Below, piece after piece: positions 1 through 10,100 of a stretch of 41,703 nucleotides of DNA. The translations under genes and the position numbers were made by a program. Position 1 is the first letter of the stretch, and each line of letters opens with the position of its first letter. The notes beneath the pieces were generated by a model. That model saw only the letters and a list, made by a program, of their open reading frames with translations, was not told the origin of the DNA and did not search any database. The stretch comes from Planctomycetia bacterium (GTDB taxonomy: Bacteria; Planctomycetota; Planctomycetia; Pirellulales; UBA1268): assembly GCA_026401075.1 (NCBI GenBank), contig JAPLNQ010000267.1:1-41703 (forward strand), read 5' to 3'.

Positions 1-1074
1 GCCCGCGGCACCAGTTTCGAGGTGCTTGAATACTCGCTCGGCGTCGACTTCGCACTGGCCAACAACCCCAGCTACCTCGCCAACTACCTTGCGTGGAAGC
101 AGTTGCCCTACCTGCCAACCATCAGGGCCGGCCACTACTTCGAGCCCTTCTCGCTCGAACGCGTCACACAGAACCGCAACAACTCGTTCATGGAGCGGTC
201 GCTGGTCGACACGTTCGCTCCTGCGCGAAACATGGGGGTGATGACCTACGGCAACACGGAGAACGAACTGGCGACCTGGGCCATCGGCACGTTTCGCACC
301 AACAGCGACAACGTCGGAAACGACTCGTTCGACAGCGGCCAGGCACTGACGATGCGGGGCACGTGGCTGCCCTGGTGGGACGAGGAGAGCGACGGCCGTT
401 TTTACATGCACCTGGGCGCGGCCTACAGCTATCGCAAGGCCTATCAAAACCAAGTCCGCTTCCGGAACACTCCGGAAATCCGCAAGCAGCAGCCGCCCAC
501 CACTTTTGGTCCCGTGGGGCCACCGACCCCCAGCAACTACATCAACGGCGTGCCGGGACCGTTCGCCCCGATTTTCGTCGACACGGGCAACATCAAATCG
601 GACCACTTCCAAATCTTCGACCCCGAGTTCGCGCTGATCCTGGGGCCCCTCTCGCTGCAGTCGGAATACGCATTTGCCATCGTGGACCAGACCAAGGGTG
701 AGCCACTGTTCTTCAATGCCTACATGGCCCAGGTGAGCTACTTCCTCACCGGCGAGCACCGCCCCTATGACCGGAAGCTGGGCATCCACAAGCGGCTCGA
801 GCCCTTCGAAGACTTCTTCCGCGTGCGGACGAGGTCGCAGGGCATTCAGAACGGCCTCGGGGCCTGGGAGGTCGCGGCCCGGTACTCCAACATCGTGCTC
901 AACGACAAGAACGTGCAGGGCAACAACCTGACCGACTTCACCATCGGCCTCAACTGGTATCTCAATCCCTACACGCGTTGGAAGTTCAACTACATCCGCG
1001 CCTTCCTTCAGGACGAGCGCAAGGGAAACAGCCTCACCGATATCTACGGCACCCGGATCGACTTCGACTTTTGA
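1..1074 (+). CDS. Phosphate-selective porin O/P-like outer-membrane protein (5' truncated by window edge)
   Basis: Open frame from base 1; C-terminal beta-strand-like repeats (GAWEVAARYSNIVLND..., TDFTIGLNWYLNPYTRWKFNYIRAFL) typical of OprO/OprP-type porins. Confidence 0.75.
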   Translation, partial: ARGTSFEVLEYSLGVDFALANNPSYLANYLAWKQLPYLPTIRAGHYFEPFSLERVTQNRNNSFMERSLVDTFAPARNMGVMTYGNTENELATWAIGTFRTNSDNVGNDSFDSGQALTMRGTWLPWWDEESDGRFYMHLGAAYSYRKAYQNQVRFRNTPEIRKQQPPTTFGPVGPPTPSNYINGVPGPFAPIFVDTGNIKSDHFQIFDPEFALILGPLSLQSEYAFAIVDQTKGEPLFFNAYMAQVSYFLTGEHRPYDRKLGIHKRLEPFEDFFRVRTRSQGIQNGLGAWEVAARYSNIVLNDKNVQGNNLTDFTIGLNWYLNPYTRWKFNYIRAFLQDERKGNSLTDIYGTRIDFDF

Positions 1075-1081
1075 GGGCACC

Positions 1082-1714
1082 ATGCATTCCTGCACCATTC
1101 TCGCTGCGCTGATTCTGCTGCTGGCAGGCGGCCCCGCGGTCGCGGCCGATGCCGTCGTTGCCACGGTGCCGGAGGCGCTTGTGCCGGTGCACGAGGCCGC
1201 GGCAGGCGACGCCGACAAAAAAGACAAAAAGCAGGACGGCGAGAAGAAGGCGACGGATGGCAAGGACAAAGCCAAAGATGGCAAGGACAAGGAGAAGGGC
1301 AAGGACAAGGAGAAAGAGAAGGCCAAGGAAGAGCCACCTAAGTGCATGCACTGCGGCGCCAAGTGCGGCCTCGAGGCGGTGTGCGTGTGTGAGTGCGGCA
1401 CGAAGAAGAAGCCGAAAACCGAATACGAGGCCAAGTGCGACCCGATCTGTGTGCCCCGCTGCAGCGGCCTACCGTGGCCCTTCTCACGCTGCCGTCACGG
1501 TGGCGGATGCACTGATTGCCAGTCCGACGCATGTCGGGCCTGGGTGCGGTACCGCAAGACGCTCGTCAAGGAGACGAAGGACGAGGAGGTCTCCGTGATC
1601 GAGCGGAAGGTGAAGTACGTCTGCTGCCAGTGTGCAGCCACCGGCAAGACCGGCTGCTGCGGCGGCGAACCGGCCGAGCATGGCGGCTGGTGGCCGCACT
1701 GGCTGCGGTGGTAA
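1082..1714 (+). CDS. Secreted Lys-rich / Cys-rich hypothetical protein
   Basis: Signal peptide-like N-terminus (ILAALILLLAGGPAVAA), a K/D/E low-complexity segment, then many CxC/CxxC motifs; starts 8 nt after the porin stop. Confidence 0.7.
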   Translation: MHSCTILAALILLLAGGPAVAADAVVATVPEALVPVHEAAAGDADKKDKKQDGEKKATDGKDKAKDGKDKEKGKDKEKEKAKEEPPKCMHCGAKCGLEAVCVCECGTKKKPKTEYEAKCDPICVPRCSGLPWPFSRCRHGGGCTDCQSDACRAWVRYRKTLVKETKDEEVSVIERKVKYVCCQCAATGKTGCCGGEPAEHGGWWPHWLRW

Positions 1715-1755
1715 TGGCCCCAGCCTGCACGGACTCATATGGGAGCGAGGAAGGC

Positions 1756-2205
1756 TCAGTCGAGCGGATTCCAGACTCGGTCGAATCCGACGTCCGTAAA
1801 ATCCTTGACGTTCGCCGTGGCGAATTCCCGGACGCCCTGGTCGATGAGAACCATGGCTGTGCGGAGGTCGATGATCTTGCGCCGAGGAAAGTCATGGTTC
1901 CCGGCTTCCTTCCACAAAGCATCGTGAATCCGCAGCGAACTGCCGGGCCATCCCAAGATCATCCAGCGTGGATGGCTGCGATAGGAAGCGATCAGTCCCG
2001 TGGCCTCGTCAGGATTCAATGGTCGCTTCAGAACCGCAGGATTTCGCACCAGCAGATAGAGTTCAACAAGAATGAACTCGGAGATGGCCACGTCGCTGCG
2101 ATCGACCAAGCCACTGAGAAAGTCTTCGGCCCGACGCTGCTCCGGACAGTCTTCGTTTGCGGCGTAGAGCAGGATGTTGGCGTCGATCGAAATCATCGCG
2201 GCCAC
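1756..2205 (-). CDS. PIN-domain toxin (VapC-like)
   Basis: MISIDANILLYA start, conserved acidic residues (D...E...D), LRTAMVLIDQGVREFATANVKDF; adjacent to an RHH antitoxin. Confidence 0.85.
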   Translation of the reverse strand: MAAMISIDANILLYAANEDCPEQRRAEDFLSGLVDRSDVAISEFILVELYLLVRNPAVLKRPLNPDEATGLIASYRSHPRWMILGWPGSSLRIHDALWKEAGNHDFPRRKIIDLRTAMVLIDQGVREFATANVKDFTDVGFDRVWNPLD

Positions 2206-2232
2206 TCCCCAGGCGACGGTCTCGAGGGCCGC

Positions 2233-2502
2233 TCACCGAATCGACTTTGTCTCACCACGGGACTGATCAATATCGTCGAGGGTGATCTTGTGGAGGGCCG
2301 ACGCCGACAGCCCCTGCCAGCCGGCAGGACGGATTTTTGGCACTTTCCACGCATTGGGACGTTCCGACGTCGATGGATACCGCTCGAACATCTGTTCGAC
2401 GGCCCGGCGGAACGTTTCCGCCAGCGACCACTCCCGCTGCTCGGCGAATGCCTTCACTCGCCGATAGAGGTCGTCAGGCAGTTGAATCTGCGTCTTGATC
2501 AT
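2233..2502 (-). CDS. Ribbon-helix-helix antitoxin (VapB/CopG-like)
   Basis: MIKTQIQLPDDLYRRVKAFAEQREWSLAETFRRAVEQMF; upstream partner of the PIN toxin; start re-placed at the internal Met. Confidence 0.8.
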   Translation of the reverse strand: MIKTQIQLPDDLYRRVKAFAEQREWSLAETFRRAVEQMFERYPSTSERPNAWKVPKIRPAGWQGLSASALHKITLDDIDQSRGETKSIR

Positions 2503-2596
2503 GATGGAGATTTTACGTCTCCATCGTTTTTCCGTCAATAAAACTTCCGGCTGCCAACGGGCCTAACAGGTCATGGTGCCGTTGCCAGCATCCTGT

Positions 2597-2960
2597 TCAG
2601 GCTCGATCAGGGCCGGGCTCGGTCATGCCTGCCTGTTCGTCCGCCCGTCGAAAGAGTTCCGGTAGCGGCACGGAGAAGCCGGGCAGGCGGTCGCCCCAGT
2701 TGCGATGGCTGAACTTGATGAACCGCCGATCTGGTGCCGCCTCGGGACGGGCGGCACAGCGAATGCGGATGATGTACTCGCCGGGCGGCCAGTCGGCCGG
2801 GATATCGAGGTTGAGATGCAAGTTCGAGCCGGGCCCGCGCGGGCCGGCGTGAACAGCGAGGTAGGCCCCGGTGTCGAGGCCCGGCATCGACAAGTAATGC
2901 TCTTCATACGGAATGAACTGTTTCTCCTCGAGAATCGCGGTCAGGAACTGCGGGCTGCAG
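2597..2960 (-). pseudogene. Fragment of a DUF1592-type planctomycete cytochrome c protein
   Basis: IPADWPPGEYIIRIRCAARPEAAPDRRFIKF resembles [31 protein letters not shown] in the full-length gene at 16193-18895; the frame stays open upstream as ...QFLTAILEEKQFIPYEEHYLSMPGL but no complete gene is present. Confidence 0.65.
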
Positions 2961-3080
2961 CGTCACGTCGAAGCGAGGGTTCGAGACAACACGGAGCCCC
3001 GGGAGCGCGAAAGAGTACCGGAAAAGAATGCGATATGGTGCGCTGGAAATTCGCGAAACGGTTCACTGCAATGCGTTCCT

Positions 3081-4298
3081 ATGAGGGGATCATCCTACAT
3101 TTCAAGGGTTTTAGACGAGGAGCTTCAGGTTCTTCTCAAAGCCGTTCCAGCCCTCGCCCTGGAGGGCCCCAAAGGGGTGGGTAAGACCGAGTCGGCAGCG
3201 CGGCTCGCGGCGACCATTCGCCGGCTCGATGTTCCTGCCGAACTTTCCGTGGTCGCCGCCGACCCGAACCTCGCGCTCGAAGGGCTTCGCCCCGTGCTGA
3301 TCGACGAGTGGCAGCGGTTCACGCCGATCTGGGATGCCATCAAACGAGCCGTTGACGACGGTGCCGAGCCGGGCAGTTACTTGCTCACCGGATCAGCGAC
3401 GCCCGGTGACTCAGCGACCCACTCCGGCGCCGGAAGGATCGTGACCATCCGCATGCGGCCGCTCTCCTTCTTTGAGCGGCAGCGGCAGACGCCCGCGGTC
3501 AGTCTGGCAACGCTGCTTGGTGGCGGACTCCCTGTTATCGGAGGACAAAGCGGCGTCTCGCTCCGCGACTACGTCGACGAGATCGTGCGATCCGGGTTTC
3601 CTGGGCTCCGGACTCTCTCGGGCAGGCCCCTACGAGCGCAACTCGACGGCTATCTCGCACGGATTGTCGATGCCGACTTCGAAGAGATGGGCATGCGGGT
3701 CCGCCGTCCGGAACTCGTCCGCCGCTGGCTCCGGGCCTATGCCGCGGCCACATCCACCACGACGTCGTATGAAACCATTCGCGATGCGGCCACGGGTGGC
3801 GAAGGCACCAAGCCCAGCAAGCGTACGACGATGCCATACCGCGATATCCTCGAACGACTCTGGATTCTCGATCCTGTACCGGCGTGGATTCCGAGCCGAA
3901 ACCCCATCTCTAGGCTGTCGCACTCGCCGAAGCACCAGCTCGCCGATCCGGCGCTGGCAGCGAGGCTCCTCGGGGCGACTGCCGAGACGCTCCTTGCCGG
4001 TGAGGAGACCGAACAGCCGGGCAAAGAGCCGTTGGTTGGGACGCTCTTTGAATCGCTGGCCACGCTGTCCGTCCGTGTGTACGCCCAGGCAGCCGAGGCA
4101 CGCGTTGGGCACCTGCGCACCTTTAGCGGCGAGCGGGAAATCGATCTCATCGTTGAGCGCGGCGCCCGGACGGAGTCGCCGTCATCCCGCTTGCTCTCCT
4201 CGGACCATGAATGCCAGGGATGTGGCCACACCGCTGAACAGATAGACCCGCAGGCACCGATCACGGGCTCGTGTGTGCCTTTCGCCATGCGGCGATGA
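3081..4298 (+). pseudogene. AAA+ ATPase with DUF4143 domain, probably frameshifted/truncated at the C-terminus
   Basis: Walker A GPKGVGKTESAA, LIDEWQR Walker B, LLTGSA sensor, DUF4143-like GEREIDLIVERG; sequence after ~4160 looks off-frame. Confidence 0.6.
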
Positions 4299-4914
4299 AG
4301 GCCTCGGCAGCGCGGCGAACGTCGGGTGGCGTCATGCCGGGCTTGTAGATCGCCGAACCGAGGCCGAAGCCGGCGGCACCGGCGGCCACATACGCCGCCA
4401 TCGAGTCGGGCGTGATGCCCCCAACCGGCACCAGCGGCATGCCCTTGGGCAGCACCGCCCGCCAGGCCTTGACGATCGCCGGCGGTAGTTGCTCGGCGGG
4501 GAAGAGCTTGAGAAAGTCGGCGCCCGCCTCGATCGCCGCGAAGGCCTCCGTCGGCGTGGCAACGCCCGGGCCGCTCATCAGGCCTGCCTGCTTCGTGGCC
4601 CGAATCAGCTGCGGGCTCATGTGGGGAGACACGATCAACCGGCCACCGGCGGCTGCCACCTCGGCCACCTCGGCGGCAGAGCGCACCGTGCCGGCCCCAA
4701 CCGTCGCGCGATCGCCGAGAGCGGCGGCCAGGCGGCGGATGCTCTCGATCGGCTCCGGCGAATTGAGCGGCACCTCGATGACGCGGAAGCCGGTCTCCAC
4801 GAGGGCGAGGCCGATACCGATCGCCTCGTCCGGCGTCACCCCACGGAGGATGGCGATGAGCGGCAGCTCGGCGAAGTCACGGTGTGCGGTGTCAGGTTGA
4901 GCCACGAGATTCAT
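4261..4914 (-). CDS. dgoA: 2-dehydro-3-deoxy-6-phosphogalactonate/KDPG aldolase
   Basis: LPLIAILRGVTPDEA, TVGAGTVRS, FLKLFPAEQLPP, PVGGI motifs of the KDPG/KDPGal aldolase family; overlaps the dgoK-like gene. Confidence 0.88.
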   Translation of the reverse strand: MNLVAQPDTAHRDFAELPLIAILRGVTPDEAIGIGLALVETGFRVIEVPLNSPEPIESIRRLAAALGDRATVGAGTVRSAAEVAEVAAAGGRLIVSPHMSPQLIRATKQAGLMSGPGVATPTEAFAAIEAGADFLKLFPAEQLPPAIVKAWRAVLPKGMPLVPVGGITPDSMAAYVAAGAAGFGLGSAIYKPGMTPPDVRRAAEAFIAAWRKAHTSP

Positions 4915-5890
4915 CCTCTTGCATGGTGTCAGGAGCATGTGCCACAAGGCCGGCCGCCTCGCCGATTCGCCACAGGCCCAGCGGGCCCGTCTCGTTGAGA
5001 GCCTGCACGTCATCGATGCCGAATTGAGAGAGGGCCAGTCGGTAGCGGTTGCAGAGTGTGGGGTCGCCCAGGAGCGCGATTGAGGGGCAGACAGCATCTG
5101 CCAGCCCGGCAACCACACTGCGAATCTCCTCGCCGATGAGCAGGCCGGAAAGATAGTCGAGCGTCTGCGGCGCGGCGAGCACGCCGGTGAGGAACAGGCT
5201 CCGGGCCGTGAAGAGCCACGGCGCAATCCCCACGGCACCGCTCTCGTGAGCCGACTTCACCCCACGCGTGAACGCTTCGTGATCGAATTCCAAGCCCGCG
5301 GCCGTCACCCCCATCTCCTTCGCAGGCCTGCCAATGATCGAATGGTCGCGGAGCATCGCGAAGAGTTCGCCGGTGAGATACGTGGTGAACCGCACCACGC
5401 GATCCCGCTCGACGACGGCCCACTTGCAGTGCGTGCCCGGAAGCACCAGGAGCGATCGTTCGGCCAGCGCCGGCTGCATCGCCAGCACCCCGACGATCTG
5501 CATCTCCTCGCCCCGCATCACGTCGGGCAGCGGACCACCCTGCATCAGGCCGGGCACGAGATGGATCGTGCCACAGCCCGAATCAAACGCCACGAGCCCG
5601 CTCGCTATCGAGGCTGGGTCGGCCGGACATTCCACATACGGCACCTCGCGCCAGCCGTTGCGGCTCCCTACCATCCCCGCCGCCAGCACCGGCAGCCCAG
5701 GCCAGCGGTCGAGCCACTCGCCCGCGACACCGCGGAAGGCGGCGGCATAGCCGCCCTCGGGAAGATGCTGGATGCCCCAGCCCTCGGCACGCCGGTCGAT
5801 GAGCGTGCCATTTCCGCCGAGCAGATAGGCCCGCAGCGACGACGTGCCCCAGTCGAGCCCGATCAGGGCGGGGTGCTGTGATCTGTTCAT
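4892..5890 (-). CDS. dgoK: 2-dehydro-3-deoxygalactonokinase
   Basis: IGLDWGTSSLRAYLL, AAGMVGSRNGWREVPYVECPA, LVLPGTHCKWAVV motifs. Confidence 0.9.
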   Translation of the reverse strand: MNRSQHPALIGLDWGTSSLRAYLLGGNGTLIDRRAEGWGIQHLPEGGYAAAFRGVAGEWLDRWPGLPVLAAGMVGSRNGWREVPYVECPADPASIASGLVAFDSGCGTIHLVPGLMQGGPLPDVMRGEEMQIVGVLAMQPALAERSLLVLPGTHCKWAVVERDRVVRFTTYLTGELFAMLRDHSIIGRPAKEMGVTAAGLEFDHEAFTRGVKSAHESGAVGIAPWLFTARSLFLTGVLAAPQTLDYLSGLLIGEEIRSVVAGLADAVCPSIALLGDPTLCNRYRLALSQFGIDDVQALNETGPLGLWRIGEAAGLVAHAPDTMQEDESRGST

Positions 5891-6035
5891 GCGAATTCCT
5901 CAGGCGTCAGGTGACCATGGTACGACGCGGTCGAGGATCGCGATCGGCCCCTTCTTTCGAGGGGAATGGCCAGGAGAATACGGCTTCGAGGCGGCTTGAC
6001 GGGTTGCCGCATGCCGCTACGCTGTATTTGTTTTC

Positions 6036-6061
6036 CAAATGATGCAAGGCGGCATCATTTG
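6036..6061. promoter_or_regulatory. Perfect 10-bp dyad, candidate operator between dgoK and the LysR gene
   Basis: caaatgatgc-aaggcg-gcatcatttg in the divergent intergenic region. Confidence 0.5.
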
Positions 6062-6135
6062 ATTTCATGATCGGACGGGTGTCAGGGAGGGCACGCACCG
6101 CTTTTTCATTATTTCCGGCTGTTTTCTGGGCATCC

Positions 6136-7083
6136 ATGAACCTCAAGTCCCTGAAAATCTTCTGCGACATCGTGTCTCGCCGCAGTTTTTCCCGCGCGGC
6201 CGAGGATAACGGCATTTCGCAGTCCGGCGCCAGCCAGGTCGTGAGCCAGCTGGAAAACAGGCTCGGAGTGCAGCTGATCGAGCGGTCGAAGCGGCCGCTC
6301 TCGCCCACCCGCGAGGGGCAGGTCTTTCTCGACGGCTGCCGGAAGATCATCGACCGCTACGACGCCCTTGAGGACGAGGTGCGGTCGCTCCACGAACAGG
6401 TGGCAGGCAGGGTGCGGGTGGCCGCAATCTATTCCGTCGGGCTCCACCACATGAGCCGCTACCTGCAGGAATTCATGAGCCAGCATCCGAAGGCGAACGT
6501 CCGCCTCGAATACCTCCACCCGGAGCGGGTGCTCGAAGCGGTGGAGAGCGGTGAGGCCGACATCGGCGTCGTCAGCTATCCGCGGAGCACGCGAACCATC
6601 CATGCGGAGCCGTGGCGTGAGGAGCCGATGGTGCTCGCCTGTGCCCCGGGGCATGCGTTCGCCGGCCGCGAGACGATCCAACTTGCGGACCTCGACGGAC
6701 AGGCGATGGTGAGCTTCGATCCCGACCTCGTCATTCGCCACGAGATCGACCGCGTGTTCGCGGCCCATCATGTCGAGCCAAACGTCGTCATGGAGTTTGA
6801 CAACATCGAGACGATCAAGCGGGCGATCGAGATCGATGCCGGCGTGGCGCTTCTGCCGGAGCCGACCGTGCTCCGCGAGGTGGCGGCCGGCACGCTGGCC
6901 AGCGTGCGGATCGACGACGAAGAACTCGTGCGGCCGCTGGGCATCATCCATGCCCGCGGCAAGCCGCTCGCCCCCACCGTGAGGCGTTTCATCGAACTGC
7001 TCCGCGGCCACGCGCACGACACCGACTCGCCATTCGCCGATGCGGCGGAGCCGGATGCGGTCCACGCCGCCGCCCACTCCTGA
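6136..7083 (+). CDS. LysR-family transcriptional regulator
   Basis: N-terminal HTH MNLKSLKIFCDIVSRRSFSRAAEDNGISQSGASQVVSQLENRLGVQL plus a substrate-binding domain. Confidence 0.92.
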   Translation: MNLKSLKIFCDIVSRRSFSRAAEDNGISQSGASQVVSQLENRLGVQLIERSKRPLSPTREGQVFLDGCRKIIDRYDALEDEVRSLHEQVAGRVRVAAIYSVGLHHMSRYLQEFMSQHPKANVRLEYLHPERVLEAVESGEADIGVVSYPRSTRTIHAEPWREEPMVLACAPGHAFAGRETIQLADLDGQAMVSFDPDLVIRHEIDRVFAAHHVEPNVVMEFDNIETIKRAIEIDAGVALLPEPTVLREVAAGTLASVRIDDEELVRPLGIIHARGKPLAPTVRRFIELLRGHAHDTDSPFADAAEPDAVHAAAHS

Positions 7084-7180
7084 CACTCCCAACCGCCTTT
7101 TTTCAGTCCCCGGTGTCCTTTCAGACGGTTCTGCATAACGTTCTCCGGTCCTCACAGTTTCCCTTCACTCGAGTTTCGCA

Positions 7181-10100
7181 ATGACGCGTTCCCACGGACT
7201 TCCCCCAGCCCAGGGCCTCTACGATCCCGCCAATGAGCATGACGCCTGCGGCGTGGGGTTCGTCGTCAACCTGCACGGGCGGAAGAGCCACCAGATCGTC
7301 CGGCAGGGGCTCGAGGTGCTCGAAAACCTCACGCATCGCGGCGCCTGCGGCTGCGATCCGCTCACGGGCGATGGCGCCGGCATCCTGATCCAGATGCCGC
7401 AGGAGTTTTTCACGGCAGTGACGCCGCAGGCCGGCATCAAGCTGCCGGCCCCGGGCGACTGGGCCGTGGGCAACGTTTTCCTGCCGCCGTCGGATGGCGA
7501 CCGCGAGGCGGCGGAGATGTTCTTCGAGAAACTCTGCCGGGAAGAGGGCCTCGAGTTCCTCGGCTGGCGGAGCGTGCCCACCGACAACCGCTTCATTGGC
7601 GGCACGGCCCGCGAGGTGGAGCCGGTCGTCCGGCAGGCCTTCGTGGGCCGCGGGAAGAAGACCGCCCGTGATCACTTCGAGTGGAAGCTGTTCGTGCTGC
7701 GGAAGCGGTTCGGGATCGAACTCGGCAAGCTCGGCCTCACCGAGCAGACCTTCGTCTACGTCTGCTCCCTTTCGTCACGGACGATCGTCTACAAGGGCCT
7801 GCTGCTGGCCGATCAGGTCGACAAGTATTACCCCGACCTCTCCGACCCGAAGATGACAAGCGCGATGGCTCTCGTGCACCAGCGGTACAGCACCAACACG
7901 TTTCCGACCTGGGACCTCGCCCATCCCTTCCGCTTCATCGCACACAACGGCGAGATCAACACCGTTCGCGGCAACATCAACGGGATGCACGCACGGGAGA
8001 GCATGCTCGCGCACCCCGTGTATGGGCCCGACCTCGACAAGATCAAGCCTGTGATTCGTGAGGGGGGCAGCGACTCGGCCACCTTCGACAACGTGCTGGA
8101 ACTGCTCGTGCTCGCCGGCCGGCCGATCGAGGAGGCTGTCAGCATGCTCATCCCCGAGCCGTGGAGCGGCCATGAGAGCATGGCCGACGACCTCAAGGCC
8201 TACTATGAATTCCAGGCCTGCTTGGTGGAGCCGTGGGACGGCCCGGCCGCCCTCGCCTTCACCGACGGCACCCGGATCGGCGCCACGCTCGACCGCAACG
8301 GTCTGCGGCCCGGTCGCTGGTGGCAGATGAAGGACGGGCTCGTCGTGATGGCGAGCGAAGCGGGCGTGTTGCAACTGCCCGCCGGCGAAGTGGTCCGCAA
8401 GGGCCGGCTGCGTCCGGGCCGCATGTTCCTGGTCGACACCAAGGAAGGGCGGATCGTCGAAGACGACGAGGTCAAGCGGAAGCTCGCTACCGCGAAGCCG
8501 TGGCGGGAATGGATTGCGGCCGAGCAGGTGCGGCTCGATCAGATTGCCGATCCGGCGAACGTGGCAGACGTGACGAAGTCGCGGGCCGTGCTGCCCGAGG
8601 ACTTGTTGGGAGCTTCGAATGGGAATGGCAACGGCACGAATGCCGCGGCCCATGCCGTCGACTCCTGGCGGGCGGCGGGCGTTGCGGGTGAGCCGTCGAG
8701 CCTGCTCGAACTGCAGCGGGCCCACGGCTACACGCTCGAGGATCTGAAGGTGATCATCGGACCGATGGCCACCGACGGTGCTGAGCCGAGCGGTTCGATG
8801 GGCAACGACACGCCGCTGGCCGTGCTCTCCGACCGGCCGCAGTTGCTCGCCAACTACTTCAAGCAGCTCTTCGCGCAGGTGACGAACCCGCCGCTCGACG
8901 CCATTCGCGAGGAGATCATCACGTCGATGATCACGACGATCGGCAGCGAGGGGAACCTGCTCGACTCGAAGCCCGAGCAGTGTCGGCTCCTGCGGCTGGA
9001 AACGCCGGTGATCACCAACGCCGAATGCGCGCGGATCAAGGCCCTCAATCAGCCGGGAATCGTCGCGAAAACCATCTCGCTGCTCTTTCCGGCTGCGGAA
9101 GCGGCGGCCGGGATGCGGAAGCGGCTCGACGCGATCCGCGACGAAGCCTCCCGGGCCGTTGCAGGCGGCGCGACGATCATCGTGCTCTCCGACCGCGGCA
9201 TCTGCCGGGAAAAGGCCGCCGTGCCGGTGCTGCTCGCGACCGGCGGCGTGCACCACCATCTGGTGGGCGAGGGATCGCGGACGCGGTGCGGCATCGTCGT
9301 CGAGACAGGCGAGGCCCGCGAGGTGCAGCACTTCGCGCTGCTCACGGGCTACGGCGCCGGCGCCGTCAATCCCTATGTCGCCTTCGCCACGATCGACCAG
9401 ATGCAGGCGGAGCGGATGATCTCGGCCGAGTATCCGCGTGAGAAGCTCCACAAGAACTTCGTCAAAGCGGCCACCAAGGGCCTGCTGAAGGTGATGAGCA
9501 AGATGGGCATCTCCACGCAGCAGAGCTACCGCGGAGCGCAGATCTTCGAGGCGGTCGGCCTCGAGCAGGGGCTCGTCAATGAATTCTTCACGCGGACGCC
9601 GAGCCGGATCGGCGGCATCGGCCTCGAGGGCGTGGCCGAGGAGAGCTCCAATCGTCACGAGCATGCCTGGCCCAAGACCAGCGTGCCCCAGACGCTCGAA
9701 CTCGACGTCGGCGGCCGCTACCAGTGGCGGCGGAAGGGGGAGGCGCACATGCTCTCGCCGGACGTCGTGTCGACGCTCCAGCGATCCACCCAGATCAACA
9801 GCCGCGCCGAGTTCAAGAAGTATCAGCAGCTGATCGACGAGCAGCAGACGAAGCTGCTCACGCTCCGTGGCCTGCTCGACTTTCAGTGGGCCGATGCGTC
9901 TTCGGGGGGACAGGGAGCGATTCCGCTCGACGAGGTGGAGCCGGCCAAGGAAATTGTGAAGCGGTTCGCCACCGGCGCGATGTCATATGGGTCGATCTCG
10001 AAGGAGGCCCACGAGACGCTCGCCGTCGCGATGAACAGGCTCGGCGGCCGCAGCAACACCGGCGAGGGGGGCGAAGACCCGGTGCGGTATCAGCTGGAGC

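Noticed and set aside
6109-7155. 348-aa minus ORF opposite the LysR gene
   Set aside because: Shadow of a clear LysR CDS; no recognisable domain
7775-9748. 657-aa antisense ORF opposite gltB (also 9983-11707 minus and 11768-13354 minus)
   Set aside because: GC-rich third-codon-position shadow ORFs opposite strongly conserved gltBD; Arg/His/Gly-rich low-quality translations
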